10,630 nt of DNA, taken from positions 1 to 10,630 of the forward strand of contig CAKTTL010000094.1 in the NCBI GenBank assembly GCA_934615235.1, written 5' to 3'. Within the stretch, counting starts at the first letter, position 1. Each line of letters opens with the position of its first letter. Below are positions 5,799 to 10,630 of this stretch, one piece after another. Below the pieces are notes generated by a model. That model saw nothing but the letters and a program-made list of their open reading frames with translations. It had not been told where the DNA came from and searched no databases. Origin of the DNA: an uncultured Clostridia bacterium. GTDB taxonomy: Bacteria > Bacillota > Clostridia > Christensenellales > Aristaeellaceae. The position numbers and the translations under genes were made by a program.

Positions 5799-6848
5799 TT
5801 ATTCCTCTTCCAATACTCCCGGGAACCACGCGGCGACTTCCTGGGCCTCGTTGACGAAGGTCGGTTTGGTGTCGAGACCGTCGAGGGAGTAGGGCTGGCC
5901 GTCGACCTGGATTTCGACGCGGCTGACGCCAGGATAGCGGGTGCAGGTAAGCATCATAGCGCGCAGGGCGCGCTTGCCGCCATCGGACTGAGAGAGCACC
6001 TGTTCGAACTCTTTTGAGAGGTTGATCACGGCCGCGCCGTCCTTTACGGTTACGCCAATGAGCGCGCAGTCGCCGGGCAGAGCGGGTTCAAGGCCGCTGT
6101 CCTGCCGGGGGCCTTTGAGCAGCTCAAAAACGGCGGTTTCCACGTCGGCCTCGCCCCAGACGGTGCGCGTGACGGGGACGAGCAGGCGGCCGCCTTCGTC
6201 CGGAAAATAAAGGGTGACGGTTTCCGCGCCGGTCATATCGGCGGAAGCGTCGACGCTTTCGAGGTTGATTTTGCCGCCGGTGAATACGCCGGAAACGGGC
6301 GTGCCGTGCGTGAGCGCGTCGCGCTTCTGTCCGGCGACGAGGAACTCGACGCTGTCGACGGTGTCGAACGAGGTCAGCGTTTCAACGACCGCGTCGACCA
6401 TCGCGCTTTCTTGCGCCGCGTCGGCGGCCGTGAGCGCTTCTGCGCTGAGATTGACGCGCGCGCGCCCGCCGGAAATATCCAGCTCATAGCTCGTGCCCGC
6501 CGGAGCGACGGTCAGCAGGCCGAGCGACGCAGCTTCCACATCATTGGCAAGGCTCGAGGAAAGCAGGCTCAGCGTGGCGCGGGCGATGCCCTCCTGCTGC
6601 GGCACTTCCATCGTCATGGGAACGAGATAGCCGTTGCCGTCCTTGTAATAGACGGTCGTCTGCTGCGTGGGGGTCTGCGAGGCGAGAGACGTGGTTACCT
6701 CCTGGGCCGATTCGGAATAGGGCACCTCCACCATCGGCACTTCCGCGCCGCGCGCCGCGAGAAAGAGCACGAGCGCCGCCGCCCCTCCGATCATCAGCCT
6801 CTCCAGATGCTCCCGCCGCAGCTTGAGCTTTACGGTCTTAATGCGCAT
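5799..6848 (-). CDS. gerM: GerM-like protein with two GerMN domains and an N-terminal membrane anchor
   Basis: The 349 residues begin at ATG 6846-6848, with AAGGAG eight bases upstream. After a basic start (KLKLRREHLER) comes one hydrophobic segment at about 18-32, then a spacer rich in Ser, Thr and Gln. Two GerMN-type modules follow: about 63-190 (TTVYYKDGNGYLVP, then DISGGRARVNLS) and about 210-322 (TVTLYFPDEGGRLLVP, then TVKDGAAVINLS), the typical extracytoplasmic sandwich fold seen in GerM of Bacillus subtilis. That protein acts in sporulation and germination. Oddly, there is no lipobox cysteine near the N-terminus, so this copy should be anchored or cleaved rather than lipidated. It follows the DUF3810-like gene by 56 bases and may be co-transcribed with it or use its own promoter. 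A sporulation role is known for the family and inferred here. Confidence 0.85.
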   Translation of the reverse strand: MRIKTVKLKLRREHLERLMIGGAAALVLFLAARGAEVPMVEVPYSESAQEVTTSLASQTPTQQTTVYYKDGNGYLVPMTMEVPQQEGIARATLSLLSSSLANDVEAASLGLLTVAPAGTSYELDISGGRARVNLSAEALTAADAAQESAMVDAVVETLTSFDTVDSVEFLVAGQKRDALTHGTPVSGVFTGGKINLESVDASADMTGAETVTLYFPDEGGRLLVPVTRTVWGEADVETAVFELLKGPRQDSGLEPALPGDCALIGVTVKDGAAVINLSKEFEQVLSQSDGGKRALRAMMLTCTRYPGVSRVEIQVDGQPYSLDGLDTKPTFVNEAQEVAAWFPGVLEEE

Positions 6849-6873
6849 CGAATCACTCCTTTTCTGCAGTTAC

Positions 6874-6902
6874 ATATGACGCGCGGCGGCGGAAAATGAC
6901 AA
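6874..6902 (-). promoter_or_regulatory. Possible separate promoter for the gerM-like gene
   Basis: On the minus strand TTGTCA (plus 6897-6902, five of six matching a -35 box), a 17-base spacer and TCATAT (plus 6874-6879, only three of six matching) lie in the 56-base gap before the gene. The weak -10 leaves this uncertain. A sporulation sigma factor could be involved given CATATGTA, but the match to those consensus sequences is imperfect. Confidence 0.3.
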
Positions 6903-6904
6903 CC

Positions 6905-7885
6905 TTATCGCAGACAAAGCAGCGTTTCTACGAACGCGCCGTAGGAGGCCGCGCCTTCGGGCTGGCCGCCGACGGAGGAAAGATAGCTCTCGTTTACGCT
7001 CATGGCTGCTGCTGCGGCGGGCGTTTCGCGATACGGCTCCCAGAACGCGCTTCGCGCGGTCAATGCCGCCGTAACCGGTTCGGAAAGCGCGGCCCGGACG
7101 GATGCGCACGCCGCCGGGTCGGCCGTCTGCAGCGCGTCCAGCGCGAAGGAGAGCGCGCAGATTGCGCCGCTGAAGCGGAAAAACGGATCGTCCGATTCGG
7201 CACAGGCGAAATACGCCAGCAGGTTCGCGTCGGCCTCGGAGGCGATTCCGCGAGCGTGCGCGGCTTCGTGGCAGGCGACGTACGGAAGGCAGACAGCGGG
7301 CATCGCTTCATTGACGAGCGCTTCGCCCGTGAAGGGGATGAACACGCCTTCGGTGAAAAGCCGTGAGAGCGCCTGCGGCATGCGGGAAGCGCGCGGCGCG
7401 GCGAACCCGCCCGCAGGGAGCGAAAACCGCGGGGCGACTGCATCCAACGCGGCGGGAACGGCGGCAAAAATCGCGCCGATCTCCGGCGAGGCGGAAACGT
7501 TCGCGTCCGCCTGCACGGCGAGAGAAAGGCAGAGCGCCGCCAGATCGTTCGGGGAGGCCGCGCCGGACGCGGCTTTTAGCGCCGGGCGCGCACAGCAAAC
7601 GCCCCAGCCGCTGAAAAAAATCGCAGCCGTCAGCGCGAGGGCCGTGAAGGCGCGGAAGAATTTGCGCCTGCACAGAGAAACCAGCAGAAACGCCGCCAGC
7701 CCCGCGGCCAGCGGGAATACGGCGGGCACGGGCAGGCGCGCCGAAATCCGCCCCAGCGCCCGCGCGCACGGGACGAACACGCGCGCCGCCCAGAAGGACG
7801 CGAGCGCCGGATGCGCCCGGCAGCAGGCCAGAAGGAGCAGCGCCCCGGGCAGCGGAAGGAGAAAAAGAAAGCGGCGTTTTTTCAT
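6905..7885 (-). CDS. DUF3810-like membrane protein with HExxH metallopeptidase-type motif
   Basis: The chosen start is ATG 7883-7885 (MKKRRF), giving 326 residues; it has CGAGGT seven bases upstream, and a longer reading from 8050 would run across the ileS promoter. Hydrophobic segments at about 6-22, 52-72 and 78-97 suggest an N-terminal membrane part with the remainder outside or at the membrane. The soluble part carries FTGEALVNEAMP at 185-196, CHEAAHARGIASEADANLLAY at 205-225 with HEAAH at 206-210 and a downstream glutamate (E217), and a C-terminal SYGAFVETLL. This pattern fits DUF3810, a family with a zinc-peptidase-like motif but no established substrate. The gerM-like gene follows directly, hinting at a shared envelope or spore-related role. 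Codon use is alanine-rich and high GC, like its neighbours. Confidence 0.85.
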   Translation of the reverse strand: MKKRRFLFLLPLPGALLLLACCRAHPALASFWAARVFVPCARALGRISARLPVPAVFPLAAGLAAFLLVSLCRRKFFRAFTALALTAAIFFSGWGVCCARPALKAASGAASPNDLAALCLSLAVQADANVSASPEIGAIFAAVPAALDAVAPRFSLPAGGFAAPRASRMPQALSRLFTEGVFIPFTGEALVNEAMPAVCLPYVACHEAAHARGIASEADANLLAYFACAESDDPFFRFSGAICALSFALDALQTADPAACASVRAALSEPVTAALTARSAFWEPYRETPAAAAAMSVNESYLSSVGGQPEGAASYGAFVETLLCLR

Positions 7886-7892
7886 CGCGCAG

Positions 7893-7898
7893 ACCTCG
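7893..7898 (-). promoter_or_regulatory. Ribosome binding site that decides the DUF3810-like start
   Basis: CGAGGT on the minus strand lies seven bases before ATG 7883-7885. The upstream in-frame ATG at 8048-8050 is not used in this annotation because the extra 55 residues would start inside the ileS leader. Confidence 0.6.
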
Positions 7899-7921
7899 AA
7901 AAATGCTTTTTGAATGATTTG

Positions 7922-7951
7922 AGTATACATAGACGCGTATAGAAAAAGCAA
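7922..7951 (-). promoter_or_regulatory. Candidate promoter of the DUF3810-gerM pair
   Basis: On the minus strand TTGCTT (plus 7946-7951), an 18-base spacer and TATACT (plus 7922-7927) precede the start codon by about 37 bases. The -10 matches five of six, the -35 only three of six. The region is AT-rich. Confidence 0.4.
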
Positions 7952-7971
7952 TGGAAGTTGCTGGGCGGCAT

Positions 7972-7998
7972 TTTTTCGGCGCGCCCGGCGCGCAAAAA
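7972..7998. repeat. Bulged inverted repeat between the divergent DUF3810 and ileS promoters
   Basis: TTTTT (7972-7976) and GCGCGC (7979-7984) pair with GCGCGC (7988-7993) and AAAAA (7994-7998) around loop CCG, with a two-base bulge. T-tracts lie on the 5' side of the GC stem on both strands, so it is not a normal intrinsic terminator. It ends ten bases before the ileS -35 box, where an operator could sit. Confidence 0.4.
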
Positions 7999-8008
7999 GA
8001 AAAACCGC

Positions 8009-8036
8009 TTTACTTTCCACGTTTTTTCCGTATAAT
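8009..8036 (+). promoter_or_regulatory. Sigma-A-type promoter of ileS
   Basis: TTTACT (8009-8014), a 16-base spacer and a perfect TATAAT (8031-8036) lie about 45 bases before the ATG. The implied leader is only about 40 bases, too short for a T-box riboswitch. Confidence 0.65.
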
Positions 8037-8081
8037 AGAAGCGTTATCATCCATTACTGTGAGAGGATAGGGTGGGATTAG

Positions 8082-10630
8082 ATGTTCAATAAGGTTGAAG
8101 CGAATCTCGACTTCCTCGGGCGCGAAAAAGAAGTGCTCGCTTTCTGGAAGAAGAACGATATTTTTAAGAAATCCCTGACGCTGCGCGACGGGTGCCCGGA
8201 CTATACGTTCTATGACGGCCCGCCTACCGCGAACGGCAAGCCGCATATCGGCCATGTCCTGACCCGCGCGATGAAAGACCTCATCCCGCGCTATCGCACG
8301 ATGAAGGGTTATTCCGTCCTGCGCAAGGCCGGCTGGGATACCCACGGCCTGCCTGTCGAGCTGGAGGTTGAAAAGCAGCTCGGCCTCGACGGCAAGGAGC
8401 AGATCGAGCAGTACGGCATCGAGCCGTTCATCAAGGCCTGTAAGGAGTCCGTCTGGAAATACCTGCACGAATGGGAAGAGATGAGCGACGCCGTCGGCTA
8501 CTGGTGCGACATGGAGCATCCCTACGTCACCTACCATAACGATTATATCGAGAGCGAATGGTGGGCGATGAAGCAGATCTATGATAAGGGTCTGCTCTAT
8601 AAGGGACATAAGGTCGTCCCCTACTGCCCGCGCTGCGGCACCGCCCTCTCCAGCCACGAAGTGGCCCAGGGCTATAAGAACGTAAAGGAAAAATCCGCGT
8701 TCGTCCGCTTCCGCGTCAAGGGAACGGAGAACGAATATCTCTGGGCGTGGACGACCACGCCGTGGACGCTGCCGTCCAACGTCGCGCTGTGCGTCAACCC
8801 CGACGAGGATTACACAAAGTTCCGTCTGGGCGACGAAGTCGCCATCATGGCCGACGCGCTGATGAAGACCGTCCTGGGCGACGATTACGAGAAGGCCGAA
8901 AAGCTCGAAACCGTAAAGGGTCAGACGCTTGTGGGCATGGAGTACGAGCCGCTGTGGGACGCGCATCCGAGTAAGAAGGCGTATTATGTCGTTTCCGACG
9001 GCTATGTCACGCTGACCGACGGTGTGGGCATCGTCCATATCGCGCCCGCGTTCGGCGAAGACGACAGCCGCGTGGGCCATACCTACGACCTGCCGTTCGT
9101 GCAGCTGGTGGACGCGAAGGGCTGCTTTACCAGGGGCACGAAGTGGGAAGGCCGCTTCGTCAAGGATTGCGATCCGGATATCCTCGCCGAGCTCAAGGAG
9201 CGCGGAAACCTCATCAAGGCGATGGAGTTCGCGCATGATTACCCCTTCTGCTGGCGCTGCGACACGCCGCTTCTGTACTACGCGCGCGAAACCTGGTTCA
9301 TCAAGATGACCGCCGTGCGCGATCAGCTGATTGCCAACAACCGCTCCGTCAACTGGATGCCGGAGAATATCAAGGAAGGCCGCATGGGCAACTTCCTGGA
9401 GAACGTCATTGACTGGGGCATCTCGCGCGAGCGCTATTGGGGCACCCCGCTGCCCATCTGGATCTGCCCGGAAGGTCATATGCACGTGATCGGCTCCATC
9501 AAAGAGCTGCGGGAAATGGGCCATGACGTGCCCGAGAATATCGAGCTGCATCGCCCCTACATCGACGCGGTGACGATCACCTGCCCGCACTGCGGCAAGG
9601 AAATGCATCGCGTGAAGGAAGTGTGCGACTGCTGGTTCGATTCCGGCTCGATGCCTTTCGCGCAGTGGCATTATCCCTTTGAGAATAAGGAGCGCTTTGA
9701 GGAGCTTTACCCGGCGCAGTTCATCTCCGAGGCTGTCGACCAGACACGCGGCTGGTTCTATACCCTGCTGGCTATCTCGACGCTGCTGTTCAACCGTTCG
9801 CCGTTTGAAAACTGCCTCGTCCTCGGTCATGTGCAGGATATGGAAGGCCGCAAGATGTCCAAGCATCTGGGCAATGTCGTTTCGCCCGGCGAAGTGCTGA
9901 ACAAGCAGGGCGCGGACGCCGTCCGCTGGTATTTCTATACCATCGGCGCGCCGTGGCTGCCCAGCCGCTTCAGCGCCGACGCCGTCGGCGAGATGCAGCG
10001 CAAGTTCATGGGCACGCTGTGGAATACGTACGCGTTCTTTATTCTGTACGCGAATATTGATAACTTCGATCCCAAGGCGCACCCGCTCGATTCCGTCGAG
10101 CTGACGCTGATGGATAAATGGCTGCTCTCCAAGCTCAACACGCTCGTCAAGTTTGTCGACGAGGGGCTGGAAACCTATAAGGTCACCGAGTCCAGCCGCG
10201 CCATCGCCGCGTTTGTGGACGAGCTGTCCAACTGGTACGTCCGCCGCGGCCGTGAGCGCTTCTGGGGCAAGGGCATGGAAGGCAGCAAGGAAGCCGCGTT
10301 CGCCACGCTCTATCACGTGCTCGTGACGCTGTGCAAGCTGCTTGCGCCGTATACGCCTTTCATGGCCGAGAATATGTATCAGAACCTCGTGCGCACCGCG
10401 TATGAGGACGCGCCGGAGAGCGTGCATTTCTGCGATTTCCCCGCCTACGAGGAGAAGTACGTGGACGCGGAGCTGGAAAAGAACATGGAAGCGCTGCTCG
10501 AGGTCATTCAGGCCGGCCGCGCCTGCCGCAACGTGGCGAATATGAAGATTCGCCAGCCCGCCGCGGCGCTGTACGTCAAGGGCGTTTCCTTCCCCGAGGA
10601 TTTCGCCGCGCTTGCGCGCGATGAGCTGAA
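8082..10630 (+). CDS. ileS: Isoleucyl-tRNA synthetase, 3' end cut by window edge
   Basis: It charges tRNA(Ile) with isoleucine and edits misactivated valine. The 849 visible residues contain, in order: class I signature HIGH at 55-58, AGWDTHGLPVE shortly after, Cys-rich CPRCGTALSSHE, the editing-domain threonine-rich peptide WTTTPWTLPSN at 223-233, GVGIVHIAPAFGEDD at 314-328, WGISRERYWGTPLP, Cys pairs (CPHCGKEMHRVKEVCDCW), WFDSGS, and the ATP-binding loop KMSKH at 591-595. The anticodon-binding helical domain begins at about 680. Sequence details recall the clostridial IleRS of roughly 1030 residues, usually classed as type 2, so about 180 residues are missing. The loop has His where KMSKS is most common, as I recall for clostridial forms. 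Type 2 enzymes are often insensitive to mupirocin; that would apply here only if the class call is right. The ribosome binding site is AGGGTGGG just upstream of ATG 8082. Confidence 0.97.
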   Translation, partial: MFNKVEANLDFLGREKEVLAFWKKNDIFKKSLTLRDGCPDYTFYDGPPTANGKPHIGHVLTRAMKDLIPRYRTMKGYSVLRKAGWDTHGLPVELEVEKQLGLDGKEQIEQYGIEPFIKACKESVWKYLHEWEEMSDAVGYWCDMEHPYVTYHNDYIESEWWAMKQIYDKGLLYKGHKVVPYCPRCGTALSSHEVAQGYKNVKEKSAFVRFRVKGTENEYLWAWTTTPWTLPSNVALCVNPDEDYTKFRLGDEVAIMADALMKTVLGDDYEKAEKLETVKGQTLVGMEYEPLWDAHPSKKAYYVVSDGYVTLTDGVGIVHIAPAFGEDDSRVGHTYDLPFVQLVDAKGCFTRGTKWEGRFVKDCDPDILAELKERGNLIKAMEFAHDYPFCWRCDTPLLYYARETWFIKMTAVRDQLIANNRSVNWMPENIKEGRMGNFLENVIDWGISRERYWGTPLPIWICPEGHMHVIGSIKELREMGHDVPENIELHRPYIDAVTITCPHCGKEMHRVKEVCDCWFDSGSMPFAQWHYPFENKERFEELYPAQFISEAVDQTRGWFYTLLAISTLLFNRSPFENCLVLGHVQDMEGRKMSKHLGNVVSPGEVLNKQGADAVRWYFYTIGAPWLPSRFSADAVGEMQRKFMGTLWNTYAFFILYANIDNFDPKAHPLDSVELTLMDKWLLSKLNTLVKFVDEGLETYKVTESSRAIAAFVDELSNWYVRRGRERFWGKGMEGSKEAAFATLYHVLVTLCKLLAPYTPFMAENMYQNLVRTAYEDAPESVHFCDFPAYEEKYVDAELEKNMEALLEVIQAGRACRNVANMKIRQPAAALYVKGVSFPEDFAALARDEL

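Noticed and set aside
7886..8050. N-terminal extension of the DUF3810-like gene to ATG 8048-8050
   Set aside because: It would cross the ileS promoter and a hairpin, and the extra residues lack conservation-like features; the start at 7885 has a good ribosome binding site.
8010..10427. 805-codon open frame on the minus strand opposite ileS
   Set aside because: It is wholly antisense to a clear IleRS with all motifs, and has the Arg/His/Ala/Val-rich look of a complement of high-GC codons. No ribosome binding site or recognisable domain is seen.

Overview
The window looks like chromosomal DNA from a high-GC, endospore-lineage Clostridia-type bacterium (Bacillota). The basis is an HPr kinase/phosphorylase, a two-domain GerM-like protein, a ThrRS-like nucleoside kinase, strong GGAGG-type ribosome binding sites and sigma-A-like promoters. 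The isoleucyl-tRNA synthetase resembles clostridial forms. No species can be named from this sequence alone. It reads mainly as a housekeeping region with one repeat-filled intergenic stretch. No CRISPR array, tRNA, rRNA, phage gene or defence system was seen.

Layout. (1) 1-1234, minus: a nucleoside kinase with an N-terminal TGS/ThrRS-like part and a P-loop kinase domain, cut off by the left window edge. (2) 1349-1840, minus: a 163-residue orphan protein that looks like the middle domain of a YesN/AraC-type response regulator without receiver or DNA-binding domain, ending at a clear intrinsic terminator (1291-1326). (3) 1841-2005: two divergent promoters whose -35 boxes overlap in one palindrome, TTGCGCAA. 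(4) 2006-5368, plus: a tight operon of HAD phosphatase, hprK, ROK sugar kinase and rsmG, with every junction a 1-4 base stop/start overlap. (5) 5369-5798: no gene. It holds hairpin repeats and a 166-bp MITE-like element with perfect 19-bp terminal inverted repeats. (6) 5799-7885, minus: a membrane DUF3810-like HExxH protein followed by a GerM-like protein. (7) 8082-10630, plus: ileS, cut off by the right window edge, with its own promoter and a short leader lacking a T-box.

How the genes may work together. HprK sets the phosphorylation state of HPr Ser46 and so carbon catabolite control. The ROK kinase would make sugar-6-phosphate, and the HAD protein may dephosphorylate a sugar phosphate or cofactor. 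The first three genes of the operon therefore form a plausible carbon-sensing set, with the ribosomal RNA methyltransferase rsmG co-transcribed. The DUF3810/GerM pair is envelope-directed and possibly linked to sporulation. The nucleoside kinase and ileS are independent housekeeping units at the edges.

The most interesting material is the repeat cluster at 5379-5772, followed by the orphan regulator domain and the symmetric divergent promoter that may control it together with the hprK operon.
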